A stretch of DNA of 64,000 bases from Pelagibaculum spongiae. Lineage in GTDB: Bacteria; Pseudomonadota; Gammaproteobacteria; Enterobacterales; Pelagibaculaceae. The notes below the pieces were generated by a model, which was not told the DNA's origin, ran no database searches, and saw only the letters and a list, made by a program, of their open reading frames with translations. This document shows positions 51,845 through 60,967 of this stretch, in pieces (within the stretch, counting starts at the first letter, position 1; each line of letters opens with the position of its first letter). A program made the position numbers and the translations under genes. The DNA is taken from the NCBI RefSeq assembly GCF_003097315.1, contig NZ_QDDL01000004.1, positions 362,704-426,703 of the forward strand, in the 5' to 3' direction.

Positions 51845-53281
51845 GTGGCTATGCGATACAAACAACTGGCGGAAACATTTGTTGATGCAATTCAGCAAGG
51901 TGACTTAAAACCTGGTCAGCGAATGCCATCTTTAAGACAAGTCGCACTGCAGCACCAGGTCAGCATGACCACAGCTATGAACTGCTATCGCCAGCTAGAG
52001 CAACAACAATGGATTAACGCTCGTCCGCAATCTGGTTTTTTTGTCGATCGGCCTAGCATGGTCGAATCTGCAACGCTGGATTTTCCGCAATTTACCAGCC
52101 AGATCACCCAGCCCTATTCGCCCGGTGCAATCGAACCTGGCCCTTTGAGTTTGTCGCTAGTAGCGCCCCAACTCATGCCAACTCGCCAATTACAACAAAG
52201 CGCCCGTCGTGCGATGAAGCAATTAGGCAGCCAAGTGCATTTGTATCCAGAAATTCAGGGCAGCTTGGCGCTACGCCAGGCGTTATCTGAACACTTCGCG
52301 CGCTATCATTTTCCGTTTCAAGCTGACCAGCTAGTGATTAGTAATGGTTGTCTTGATGCGGTTCGCACCGCGCTGGAGGTCTGTAGCAAACCCGGTGATG
52401 TTGTGGCGATTAATTCACCCTGCTTTAGCGGCTTATTGAACCTACTCTCGGTGATGAATCGTACTGTGGTTGAAATCCCATCAACCACGCAAGGCTTAGA
52501 TCTGGATCAGTTGGAACAACTAATCCAACAAGGAACCGTGCAAGCCGGTCTGTTTAGTACCACTCATATAAACCCGCAAGGGTTGACCCTGACAGTTGAA
52601 CAAAAACAGCGGCTGGCAAAAATAGCTAATCAATACCAGTTTCCAATTATTGAAGATGATGTTTATTTCGAATTGGGTCATTCATCAAGCCAGCCATTAC
52701 CGGCAAAATACTGGGATAAGCATGGCGATATTATTTGGTGCAGTTCCGTATCAAAAACTTTATCGGCGGGTTATCGATTAGGCTGGTGTTTACCCGGGCG
52801 ATTTTTCAATGACTTTCTACAACAGCGAATTTTAAACAGCCATGGCGTGAACACACCGGCACAAATGACCATTGCTGACTTAATCGGCAACGGCCAATAT
52901 TTAAAGCATTTGCGGCAAATACGCAGTCAATTATTAGCTCATGCAACAGGTTACCAACAATACCTCAAGCAAAAACTACCTAAAAACACCCAGATGAGCC
53001 ACGTATCTGGCGGCATGGTGCTTTGGTTACAAATCCCAGGATTAAACTCCGACCAACTGGCAATCACTGCCAAAGCAAAAGGAATCGAATTTGTCCCCGG
53101 CAGTAGTTTCACTACGCTGGCGCTATATCACGATTGCTTACGAATCAATATGGGTTGGCCCATTGAAAATGCAGCAAGCTCTGAGCAATCAACTCAATCA
53201 TCAGACCATCTGCCAGCACGGCAACAATTAGATCAATTGATTGAACTGATTCAGCAGCAGCTAAGCAAAACCTGCCAGTAA
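51845..53281 (+). CDS. MocR-type GntR/aminotransferase-fold regulator
   Basis: The 478-residue protein has an N-terminal GntR winged helix (MRYKQLAETFVDAIQQGDLK, about 1-70) and a class I aminotransferase domain. The PLP lysine is in SSVSKTLSAGYRLGW. MocR regulators use PLP or an amine to control neighbouring genes. It diverges from the EamA transporter and the small membrane protein, a common arrangement. The start is GTG 51845 or ATG 51851. Confidence 0.92.
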   Translation: MAMRYKQLAETFVDAIQQGDLKPGQRMPSLRQVALQHQVSMTTAMNCYRQLEQQQWINARPQSGFFVDRPSMVESATLDFPQFTSQITQPYSPGAIEPGPLSLSLVAPQLMPTRQLQQSARRAMKQLGSQVHLYPEIQGSLALRQALSEHFARYHFPFQADQLVISNGCLDAVRTALEVCSKPGDVVAINSPCFSGLLNLLSVMNRTVVEIPSTTQGLDLDQLEQLIQQGTVQAGLFSTTHINPQGLTLTVEQKQRLAKIANQYQFPIIEDDVYFELGHSSSQPLPAKYWDKHGDIIWCSSVSKTLSAGYRLGWCLPGRFFNDFLQQRILNSHGVNTPAQMTIADLIGNGQYLKHLRQIRSQLLAHATGYQQYLKQKLPKNTQMSHVSGGMVLWLQIPGLNSDQLAITAKAKGIEFVPGSSFTTLALYHDCLRINMGWPIENAASSEQSTQSSDHLPARQQLDQLIELIQQQLSKTCQ

Positions 53282-53282
53282 C

Positions 53283-53318
53283 TGCTGGCCAAGTGCATAC
53301 AATACCCAGCATTTTTTA
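53283..53318 (+). terminator. Terminator after the MocR gene
   Basis: TGCTGG and CCAGCA flank a 17-nt loop and are followed by six T. Confidence 0.7.
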
Positions 53319-53408
53319 AAATCATCTGACAAGTTTGCGCCGGTCGATTAGCCCAGCTGTTTTTTCTGATATGATCGCGTTTTTTACGACCGAGTAATAT
53401 CCAACCTT

Positions 53409-54329
53409 ATGTGGTTTCGCAATCTGCAGATTTATCGCCTGACTGATGGTTTTTCATATTCACAAGAAGAACTTGAAGTAAAACTTGAAGAAATGGCTTT
53501 CAAACCATGTGGCAAAACAGACCCCAGCCGCAGCGGATGGGTCGCCGCCCTACCAGGCAGCGCCACTTTGCTTAGCCATTATGCCGAAGGCAATTTACTG
53601 CTGAGATCTCGTTTGGAAGAAAAAATCCTTCCAACATCAGTAGTCAAAGAAGAGCTGGACGTTAAAGTTCAAGAAATTGAACATAAGGAAAACCGCAAGG
53701 TTGGCCGTAAAGAAAAAACTCAATTGAAAGAAGAGATTACTTTCACTTTATTACCTAGAGCCTTCACTCGCTCACGCTATATTCGCATTCTGATTATGCC
53801 TGAGCACAACCTGCTGATTACCGATAACAGCAGCGCGGCTAAATCAGAAGAAGTGATTCATCAGCTACGCCAAGGTTTGGGAAGTTTGCCGACAATTCCA
53901 TTGAGAATCAGAACCTCACCTTCTGCTGAAATGTCACGCTGGTTGCTAGAAAGTAACTTTCCGGCCGGATTTACCCCTGAGCAGGCCTGCGAAATGCGTG
54001 CTCCAGAAAAAGACGGTGGCATACTGAAGGTCAAAGATCAGGAATTAACTTCTGATGAATTATTGGCCCATTTACATTCAGGGATGGAAGTCAGCCAATT
54101 AGCGGTTAACTGGCGAGATCGCCTGACCTTGACCTTGCACAAGGACTTAAGTCTGCGACAGATTAAATTTACAGAACTGTTGCAAGAAGAATCTGACAAC
54201 CAAGCCGGCGAAGATGCAGAAACTCGTATGGACGCTGACTTCTGTTTGATGTGTAAAGAATTCAAACCATTAATTGATGATTTAATTGAATCATTTGGTG
54301 GAGAAGACAGCAGCTTGGGCGATAATTAG
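53409..54329 (+). CDS. rdgC: RdgC, recombination-associated DNA-binding protein
   Basis: The 306-residue protein starts MWFRNLQIYRLT and has the RdgC patterns FKPCGKTDPSRSGWV and LPRAFTRSRYIRILI. RdgC forms a ring around double-stranded DNA and restrains RecA loading. Length matches E. coli RdgC (303). A -10-like TATGAT lies at 53370-53375. Confidence 0.96.
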   Translation: MWFRNLQIYRLTDGFSYSQEELEVKLEEMAFKPCGKTDPSRSGWVAALPGSATLLSHYAEGNLLLRSRLEEKILPTSVVKEELDVKVQEIEHKENRKVGRKEKTQLKEEITFTLLPRAFTRSRYIRILIMPEHNLLITDNSSAAKSEEVIHQLRQGLGSLPTIPLRIRTSPSAEMSRWLLESNFPAGFTPEQACEMRAPEKDGGILKVKDQELTSDELLAHLHSGMEVSQLAVNWRDRLTLTLHKDLSLRQIKFTELLQEESDNQAGEDAETRMDADFCLMCKEFKPLIDDLIESFGGEDSSLGDN

Positions 54330-54395
54330 GCTGATTGTGTCTGCGAGACAAATCATACTCCCTGTTTTGTGCAGGGATGAATGGAGGATTCAAAC

Positions 54396-54620
54396 GTGGA
54401 AACCCCTGAATCAGAATCAGCGGAAAGAAAGCTTAGCGCTTTATATCAGTTGAAGGAGCTTCGCGTTGAGCACCGTGACTTGGACCATGCAATTCACCTA
54501 TTGCAGGAAGCACCTTATATTGATCAGCTGCAAGTTAAGCGGATGAAGAAGCGCAAATTGTTATTGCGCGATACCATCGAGCGATTGGAAAGTGAGCTGA
54601 TCCCTGATTTAAATGCTTAG
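54396..54620 (+). CDS. DUF465 (YdcH-like) small helical protein
   Basis: The 74-residue helical hairpin protein matches the DUF465 pattern (RVEHRDLDHAIHLLQ, then LQVKRMKKRKLLLRDTIERL). Function unknown in the family. I chose GTG 54396 because GGAGG lies 8 nt before it; an ATG at 54381 overlaps that site. A terminator follows. Confidence 0.8.
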   Translation: METPESESAERKLSALYQLKELRVEHRDLDHAIHLLQEAPYIDQLQVKRMKKRKLLLRDTIERLESELIPDLNA

Positions 54621-54666
54621 TGTTTTTGCAGACTTGCCAGCAAATATTCCCAGTTAGATCTCAATA

Positions 54667-54694
54667 AAAAGGTGCTTTTTTAAAGCACCTTTTT
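54667..54694 (+). terminator. Rho-independent terminator
   Basis: AAAGGTGCTTT and AAAGCACCTTT pair around a T loop and are followed by T. It ends the DUF465 gene and lies just before the 50-bp repeat array. Confidence 0.85.
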
Positions 54695-54820
54695 ATTTAC
54701 ATGGATGTAATGTATGTCGTAAGGAGGCAGGAGCCGGTACGACGATTTACATGGATGTAATGTATGTCGTAAGGAGGCAGGAGCCGGTACGACGATTTAC
54801 ATGGATGTAATGCATGTCGG
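54695..54820. repeat. 50-bp tandem repeat, 2.5 copies
   Basis: Copies begin at 54695, 54745 and (partial) 54795. Each starts with ATTTACATGGATGTAATG, which holds the small palindrome TTACATGGATGTAA, then has GTCGTA and TACGAC arms around AGGAGGCAGGAGCCGG. The first two copies are identical. It lies between two convergent genes. Confidence 0.9.
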
Positions 54821-54837
54821 TTTACAAAAAACTATCG

Positions 54838-55779
54838 TTATAAAACTGCAGTTTCTAGCCAATCAGCCACCATTTTTGCAGAAGATTGCGGCTGTTCCAG
54901 CATAAAGCAATGGCCACCATCGATACTTTTCTGTTCAATCGATGGGTTGTCCTTTTTAAGTTTTTTCATTGCCTTGGCAATAAATGGCAAGCCTTTTTTA
55001 CAGTAAATAATACCACTGCTTTCACCAGGCATTTTATTCAGCATTGGCCATAAGCCTTTCGGAAAACCTGAAAAAATAGCTGCTTCGGTTTGTGGGCTGC
55101 AATTCAGCTTTAGTTGACCGGCTTCGTGGCGTAAACCCTCTTTTAAAAACCAGTCAAAAGCCTGATCATCCCATGCTTTATAAATGCCGCGATAGCGTAA
55201 ATAACTCACCGCTTCCTGCTGATTGCCCCATTCTGACTTACGCGCTTTGGCGCGCTTGGCCAACGGCGTTTGCCCCATTAGGCCTAAACTTTTTAGCAGG
55301 CGAATACTTAAAATCATACCGGGTGGTTGAATCACCGGATCAAGCAACAATGTTTTTTGATAAGGCCATGGCTTGTCGCCTCGCATCAACTCTTGTGCCA
55401 TCAGCATTAACATGACACCGCCAACGCTATGCCCTAGGGCAATTACCGGGCGATCCCCCCAATGACGCTTGCGCCGCTGAAAAGCCGCCGCCATAGAACG
55501 CGCCGTGGCATTCCAACTTTCCAGCCCCCCTTTTCTAGTTTCACTGGAGCCATGACCTTCCAAATTGAATAGGCACAAATGATATTTTTCAGCCAGCGGT
55601 TTTAAAAAGGGCCAATAAGGCAAGGCGCAAAAACCATTGCCATGAAACAGACAAATCACCGGAGCCGAATCGGAAGGTGGTTGTTTTAATTCATAACCGC
55701 CTAAAAGAAAGCCTCCGACATCTTCATGCCACGCTGATAATTCCAAAGGAATATTTGTACTACTCAAAACCCGCCCCAT
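54838..55779 (-). CDS. Alpha/beta hydrolase
   Basis: The 313-residue protein has the oxyanion motif LFHGNGF, the nucleophile elbow GHSVGG and a late histidine (IDGGHCFMLE), which complete a Ser-His-Asp type triad. There is no signal peptide. Members cleave esters or similar bonds; the substrate cannot be predicted. It follows the 50-bp repeat and converges with DUF465. Confidence 0.85.
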   Translation of the reverse strand: MGRVLSSTNIPLELSAWHEDVGGFLLGGYELKQPPSDSAPVICLFHGNGFCALPYWPFLKPLAEKYHLCLFNLEGHGSSETRKGGLESWNATARSMAAAFQRRKRHWGDRPVIALGHSVGGVMLMLMAQELMRGDKPWPYQKTLLLDPVIQPPGMILSIRLLKSLGLMGQTPLAKRAKARKSEWGNQQEAVSYLRYRGIYKAWDDQAFDWFLKEGLRHEAGQLKLNCSPQTEAAIFSGFPKGLWPMLNKMPGESSGIIYCKKGLPFIAKAMKKLKKDNPSIEQKSIDGGHCFMLEQPQSSAKMVADWLETAVL

Positions 55780-55837
55780 CTTCTGAAAAAATTAACTCAT
55801 GATCACTATGCGATGCCGATAACGCTAGAACCTAACC

Positions 55838-56584
55838 TCATTCGAGATAATTCTTGCGATAGGTCTGCTCACCCATGGCATCAATTTGCATATCAATCAT
55901 CTTATCCATCACCCTTCGCAAGGGTCGATAGTCATTTTTGTTATTCTCAATTCGCTGCAATAAACAACAAGCCGCTTCCAGGGTCGATAACCCATCAGCA
56001 ATTTTAGTACTTCGAATTCGGTAATTACCCTGTTCTAACTGTTCCAGCTTTAGACAAGGCAAGCTTTTCAAATCATCCGATTCCAGATACATCGCCTTAG
56101 CTTTTCGCCAGGTTGCATCTAGTAAAACCAGCAAATCCGGCTGCACCTTTGGCATCACTTGCTGTTGAAACCCTGCACTGCCTACCGCCACCGCTTCATC
56201 AGAGGGGAACACCAGCCAGGGATTTTGGTAATTCGCCAGTTTATCCTGAAGCCGCTGGTACTGGTTAAAGCTTTTGGAAACAACCAGTTCACAATTACAT
56301 AAGCCTAGTTTTAGCAACCTACCGGTATTTAGTGGGTGGCGAGCCTCTGCTGGAGTTTGCAGTATAAGTAGCGAAATGGAATTATCAATCCGCTTGTCAC
56401 ACCGTGGCAACCACTGACACAAGCACACTGCTTGAGGCCGAAAACACACTTTACAAACTTCACGCCCCATTGTTTTACCTATGACTAACAAAAAAAATCT
56501 TATTGGCAGCATCAGCTTCACCACTAATACTTTGCCTAACCGCTTCAACAACAACTTGGATTTAGGCTCACGGATGGCCGTCAC
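55838..56584 (-). CDS. tapT: DTW-domain tRNA-uridine aminocarboxypropyltransferase (TapT-like)
   Basis: The protein has the DTW-domain features: a Cys cluster (CKVCFRPQAVCLC), TPAEARHPLNTGRLL, LLDATWRKAK (here D-A-T-W) and YRIRSTKIADGLSTLEA. TapT adds an aminocarboxypropyl group to U47 of tRNA (acp3U). The first codon of the frame is GTG; ATGs at 56512 and 56470 are also possible, and the last would give about the usual length. The extra N-terminal basic residues may not be translated. Confidence 0.88.
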   Translation of the reverse strand: MTAIREPKSKLLLKRLGKVLVVKLMLPIRFFLLVIGKTMGREVCKVCFRPQAVCLCQWLPRCDKRIDNSISLLILQTPAEARHPLNTGRLLKLGLCNCELVVSKSFNQYQRLQDKLANYQNPWLVFPSDEAVAVGSAGFQQQVMPKVQPDLLVLLDATWRKAKAMYLESDDLKSLPCLKLEQLEQGNYRIRSTKIADGLSTLEAACCLLQRIENNKNDYRPLRRVMDKMIDMQIDAMGEQTYRKNYLE

Positions 56585-56598
56585 TTGAGGGCATCATC

Positions 56599-56976
56599 AT
56601 GAGTCATTGGTTAAATAGCAATCCAGAACTAACCCAACTGTTATGTCCAGGCGAAATGCCATCATCCTCGGCTGATTCTGGCGAAAATTACGCTGTTTTT
56701 CAGCAAACGCCAATGATCGATTGGAATCATCTGACGCTGTTTAATTTAATTAGCGGCCCAAAGCAAGCTTCTGGCTTGTTTTATACCGACCATTACACTG
56801 CTCGGCCGATGGTTGATAAAAACCATAAACCGTTAAATTTTGCCGGTGAGTTTCATACTGGGAAAGACGGTCAACTGACCTTTACCATTAACGGTGATCG
56901 TTGGATTTTGCTGACCCAACCTTTTGTTCACGCTCGCCCTTTCACTGAGTACATGAGCTTGGTGAATGAGCACTAA
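56599..56976 (+). CDS. Hypothetical 125-aa protein
   Basis: I recognise no family. The protein has no membrane helix or signal peptide. A beta-rich region carries many aromatic residues (YAVFQQTPMIDWNHLTLFNL, FYTDHYTARPM, FHTGKDGQLTFTINGDRW). It diverges from tapT with only 14 bp between the start codons. A stand-alone soluble protein of unknown role. Confidence 0.55.
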   Translation: MSHWLNSNPELTQLLCPGEMPSSSADSGENYAVFQQTPMIDWNHLTLFNLISGPKQASGLFYTDHYTARPMVDKNHKPLNFAGEFHTGKDGQLTFTINGDRWILLTQPFVHARPFTEYMSLVNEH

Positions 56977-57170
56977 GCTTTACTCGATATCTAACTTGAT
57001 CCCATGGGTTGTGATCTTAAGATGATCGCAGCCTTTGTTGCACGTTTGCTAGGTTAACGATTAATCTTTTCTATTTTGTTTTTGCTTACTGATCTAGATA
57101 ATTGGCAGGTCTTTTTCTATTACTTCCTGTTAGAATCTGCGGCCGATTTTAGGCAGCGAAGGTTCGCACT

Positions 57171-58256
57171 GTGGTATCCGAAAACCCGCAAGATTACCAA
57201 GATCAGTTGGAACAAAAAGTTCAGCAAATTCAAGCTCTGTTTTCCGAGCTGGAAATGCCAGAACTGGAAGTATTTGATTCTCCAGCGACTGAATACCGCA
57301 TGCGTGCAGAATTCCGCTTTTGGCATCAAGGCGAGCGTAGCTTTTATGCCATGTTCGATCCTAAAGATCGAAGAACACCGATTGAAACGACCGACTTCCC
57401 ACAAGGCTCGGCCACTATTCGCCGCTTGATGCCTTTATTGCTGGAACAAATTCACTTGTTCCCGGAAATTCGTCGCAAGTTATTTCAGGTTGAATTTTTA
57501 ACCACATCAACTGGCGAAGCACTGATTACTCTGATTTACCACCGAGCGCTGGCCGAAGAATGGCAAGCCCAGGCGGAGCAGATTCGTGATGCACTCGGCA
57601 TTCAAATTATTGGCCGCAGCAAAAAACAGAAAATTTTGCTTAACCAAGACTATTTGGATGAAACATTAGAAGTTGACGGCAAACCTTTGGTTTATCGACA
57701 AATTGAAAGCAGTTTCACCCAGCCTAATGCACGTATTTGTGAAAAGATGCTCAGTTGGGCGAGAAGTTGTAGCGAAGGTGCCAAAGGCGATTTGCTTGAG
57801 CTCTACTGTGGCAATGGCAATTTCTGTATTGCGCTGGCCGATAAATACCGCAAGGCACTGGCGACCGAAATTTCCAAAACTTCTATTAAAGCGGCGCAAT
57901 ACAACCGAGAAGTTAACGGCATGGATAACCTAGAGTTTGTTCGCATGTCGAGCGAAGATTTTACCCAGGCTATGAATGGCATTCGCCCCTTTCGCCGTTT
58001 AAAAGATACCCCGCTGGATCAATACGACTTCCAGACTATTCTGGTTGATCCACCCCGTGCCGGTCTCGATGAAGACACCGTTCAAATGATCAGTCAGTTT
58101 GAGAACATTATTTATATCAGCTGCAATCCGTTAACTTTAAAAGACAATTTAGAGGCCTTGGGCGAAACCCATTCTGTTGAGCGCCTGGCATTGTTCGATC
58201 AGTTCCCTTGGACTCATCACGTTGAATCGGGTGTGTTACTGCGCAAAAAAACTTAG
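57171..58256 (+). CDS. trmA: TrmA, tRNA (uracil-54-C5)-methyltransferase
   Basis: The 361-residue enzyme begins at GTG (AAGG 8 nt before it). It has the TrmA-type N-terminus with EYRMRAEFRFWHQG, a SAM motif LLELYCGNGNFCIALA, the catalytic cysteine in ISCNPLTLKDNLE and the ending DQFPWTHHVESGVLL. It makes ribothymidine-54 in tRNA. Lengths and motifs match E. coli TrmA (366). Confidence 0.97.
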   Translation: MVSENPQDYQDQLEQKVQQIQALFSELEMPELEVFDSPATEYRMRAEFRFWHQGERSFYAMFDPKDRRTPIETTDFPQGSATIRRLMPLLLEQIHLFPEIRRKLFQVEFLTTSTGEALITLIYHRALAEEWQAQAEQIRDALGIQIIGRSKKQKILLNQDYLDETLEVDGKPLVYRQIESSFTQPNARICEKMLSWARSCSEGAKGDLLELYCGNGNFCIALADKYRKALATEISKTSIKAAQYNREVNGMDNLEFVRMSSEDFTQAMNGIRPFRRLKDTPLDQYDFQTILVDPPRAGLDEDTVQMISQFENIIYISCNPLTLKDNLEALGETHSVERLALFDQFPWTHHVESGVLLRKKT

Positions 58257-58304
58257 CGATACAACTACTGGCTAAGTATTAACTAACAAGGTGATTCAAG
58301 CTTA

Positions 58305-58336
58305 AGCGCCCTAATTTTATTCAGGGCGCTTTTTTG
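58305..58336 (+). terminator. Rho-independent terminator after trmA
   Basis: AAGCGCCCT and AGGGCGCTT form a 9-bp stem with a 10-nt loop and a run of six T. The next 310 bp, up to the NrdR boxes, hold nothing I can name. Confidence 0.9.
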
Positions 58337-58657
58337 TTCTCACCGAACAGAATTTGACCTATTGATCGAAAAGTTTGTCATTGGTTAACCAATATTTTAA
58401 CTGCAACTAATCTTCTCAACCTGATGATGAAATTCACTATAACTTTGGCTCGAAATAAAGTGACAAGTAGGCACATTTGAATGCAAGATAGCGCAATCAA
58501 AAAAGATGACAAAGCAACTGCTTCACTCAAACTTTGCAAAAACAATCACTCATAGATTGTAATCGCACTGAGCCCGATAGCAGTCATTAACCTGCCAGAT
58601 ATTGTTCTTCAGCCTAGCTGAAAAAAACCCTTCTTTTGAAAATTTCAAGTCTATCTT

Positions 58658-58705
58658 TTCGCATATGTTGTGGTTGATAATGGCGGAACACACTAAATGC
58701 TGTGC
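58658..58705 (+). promoter_or_regulatory. Two NrdR-type boxes upstream of the class II RNR
   Basis: ACACTAAATGCTGTGC (58690-58705) and the more degenerate TTCGCATATGTTGTGG (58658-58673) resemble the NrdR box consensus. Their centres are 32 bp apart, three helical turns, the usual NrdR spacing. They predict repression by NrdR when dNTP pools are high. Confidence 0.6.
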
Positions 58706-58749
58706 TTTACTATAAGAACAGTCGCAACTGGTGCAGACAAGGAATGATA

Positions 58750-60900
58750 ATGAGCAAACCGTTGAAAGTTGTTTCCGCTACTCCGCGGGAAATTCCTTTC
58801 CAAGAAACTTCGCTGACAATTTGGGATTCCAAATACCGTCTGAAAGATAAGCAAGAAAATCCCGTAGATAAGGATATCGACGACACCTACCAGCGAGTAG
58901 CAAAAGCATTATCTGAAGTTGAAACCACAACCGAAAAACAAAAGCTGTGGCAGGAAAAATTTGCCTGGGCTTTGAAAAATGGTGCAATCCCTGCCGGCCG
59001 AATTATTTCCAACGCTGGTGCCCAAGCTTACAAGCCAGCCACCTCCACTATTAACTGTACCGTGTCTGGCACCATTGAAGATTCAATGGACAATATCCTC
59101 AAGCGCAACCACGAAGCAGGGATTACCCTGAAAGCCGGTTGCGGTATTGGTTATGAATTCTCGACCTTGCGACCACGCGATGCCTATGTATCTGGTGCCG
59201 GTGCGCGTACTTCTGGCCCACTGTCGTTCATGGATATCTACGACAAGATGTGTTTCACCGTGTCTTCTGCCGGTGGCCGTCGTGGCGCACAAATGTCGAC
59301 TTTTGATATTGGCCATCCAGATGTTGCTGAATACATCACCGCTAAGCGTGAAGATGGTCGCCTACGCCAGTTCAACTTGTCTCTGTTGATCACCGATGAT
59401 TTTATTCAAGCGGTAAAAAATAACGGCGAATGGCCATTGGCGTTTCCAATGACCGAAAAGGAAATTATTTCAGAAGACATTCAGCTGGAAAACAATTCAA
59501 AAGTTATCTGGCGCGAATGGTCGACCACCAAAGATTATCTGACTAATGAAAAAGGTCAGGTAGCCTGCCGAGTACACAAAATTATCAAAGCACGCGAATT
59601 GTGGGATGTGATTATGGAATCCACCTACGATTACGCCGAGCCAGGCTTTATCCTGATTGACCGGGTTAACGAGCAAAACAACAACTGGTTTTGCGAAAGC
59701 ATTCGCGCCACTAACCCATGCGGCGAACAACCTTTACCGCCTTACGGCAGCTGCCTGTTGGGTTCGGTTAATTTGACCCGCTTTGTTGAAGAACCCTTCA
59801 CCGAGCGAGCCCATTTTAACTGGGAAAAATATAGCGAAGTGGTCGGCGTATTCACCCGCATGCTTGACAATGTGGTCGAAATTAATGGCTTACCGTTAGA
59901 GCAACAACGACACGAAATTGAAAACAAGCGTCGTCACGGCATGGGTTTTTTGGGCCTTGGCTCGGCACTCACCATGCTCGGCATGCCTTACGGTGAAGCC
60001 GACTCGGTTGAATTTACTGACAAAATTGCCCGCGAATTGGCATTAGCCGGTTGGCGCGCAGGCTTGGAGCTAGCCAAAGAAAAAGGCGCAGCGCCAATCA
60101 TGAGCCAACAGTTTGAAGTCACTAAAGCCATGCTTAATCAACGACCAGAAATGGTTACAGATGGCTATAAAGCCGGTGACCAGGTCGAAGGTAAAATTCT
60201 ACATGCGCGCTATAGCCGTTATATGCAGAAAATTGCCAAAATCGACCCAGCACTTGTCGATCAAATTGCTCAGCTAGGCTGCCGCTTTACCCACCATTCA
60301 TCTATTGCACCGACTGGCACTATTTCATTGTCGCTAGCAAACAATGTATCGAATGGTATTGAGCCTAGTTTTGCCCATCATTACAGCCGTAACGTAATCA
60401 AAGAAAACAAAAAGTCCAAAGAAAAGGTCGATGTGTTTTCTTATGAATTACTGGCGTATCGCACCTTGGTTAATCCAGATGCAATGCCTTTCAGCAAAGA
60501 TGAAAAAGCAAAGCTGCCTGAGTACTTCCGCTCTTCTGACGATGTACTGCCAAAACAGCATGTTGATATTCAAGCAGCGGCTCAATATTGGGTCGATTCA
60601 TCGATTTCCAAAACCATCAACGTACCTACCGACACTGAGTACGATACGTTTAAAGATATTTACATGTACGCTGCCGACCAAGGCTTAAAAGGCTGCACCA
60701 CCTTCCGCTTCAACCCGGAAACCTTGCAAGGCGTATTGGTTCGCGAAGATGATTTGAAAAACACCACCTACCAGTTTGTGCTGGAAGACGGCTCAATTAT
60801 TGAAGCTACCGGTGAAGAAGAAATTGAATATGACGGTGAAATGCACACCGCGGCCAATTTGTACGACGCCTTGAAAGAAGGCTACTACGGTAAATTCTAA
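58750..60900 (+). CDS. nrdJ: Class II (adenosylcobalamin-dependent) ribonucleotide reductase, catalytic part
   Basis: The 716-residue protein has the B12-dependent RNR pattern: STINCTVSGT (first redox cysteine), KAGCGIGYEFSTLRPR, SSAGGRRGAQM, TNPCGEQPLPPYGSCLLGS (thiyl-radical cysteine and active-site acidic residue) and SSIAPTGTISL. It lacks the usual cysteine-rich C-terminal tail, which is encoded by the next gene. I chose ATG 58750 because AAGGA lies 6 nt before it. Class II RNR needs no oxygen and no activase, which suits anaerobic denitrifying growth. It resembles the split NrdJa/NrdJb of Pseudomonas. Confidence 0.95.
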   Translation: MSKPLKVVSATPREIPFQETSLTIWDSKYRLKDKQENPVDKDIDDTYQRVAKALSEVETTTEKQKLWQEKFAWALKNGAIPAGRIISNAGAQAYKPATSTINCTVSGTIEDSMDNILKRNHEAGITLKAGCGIGYEFSTLRPRDAYVSGAGARTSGPLSFMDIYDKMCFTVSSAGGRRGAQMSTFDIGHPDVAEYITAKREDGRLRQFNLSLLITDDFIQAVKNNGEWPLAFPMTEKEIISEDIQLENNSKVIWREWSTTKDYLTNEKGQVACRVHKIIKARELWDVIMESTYDYAEPGFILIDRVNEQNNNWFCESIRATNPCGEQPLPPYGSCLLGSVNLTRFVEEPFTERAHFNWEKYSEVVGVFTRMLDNVVEINGLPLEQQRHEIENKRRHGMGFLGLGSALTMLGMPYGEADSVEFTDKIARELALAGWRAGLELAKEKGAAPIMSQQFEVTKAMLNQRPEMVTDGYKAGDQVEGKILHARYSRYMQKIAKIDPALVDQIAQLGCRFTHHSSIAPTGTISLSLANNVSNGIEPSFAHHYSRNVIKENKKSKEKVDVFSYELLAYRTLVNPDAMPFSKDEKAKLPEYFRSSDDVLPKQHVDIQAAAQYWVDSSISKTINVPTDTEYDTFKDIYMYAADQGLKGCTTFRFNPETLQGVLVREDDLKNTTYQFVLEDGSIIEATGEEEIEYDGEMHTAANLYDALKEGYYGKF

Positions 60901-60967
60901 TTTAATGGTTTACATATTTTTTTCGGGTTTGTTCAATCAAACCCGAATTGACGAGATGCAATAAAAG

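Noticed and set aside
54695..54820. Possible CRISPR array
   Set aside because: Repeats are directly adjacent with no unique spacers, and no cas gene is near. The same applies to repeats at 39187-39373 and 6023-6085.
58337..58657. Cobalamin riboswitch before the B12-dependent reductase
   Set aside because: I could not find the conserved B12-box sequence in the leader; the NrdR-type boxes explain regulation better.
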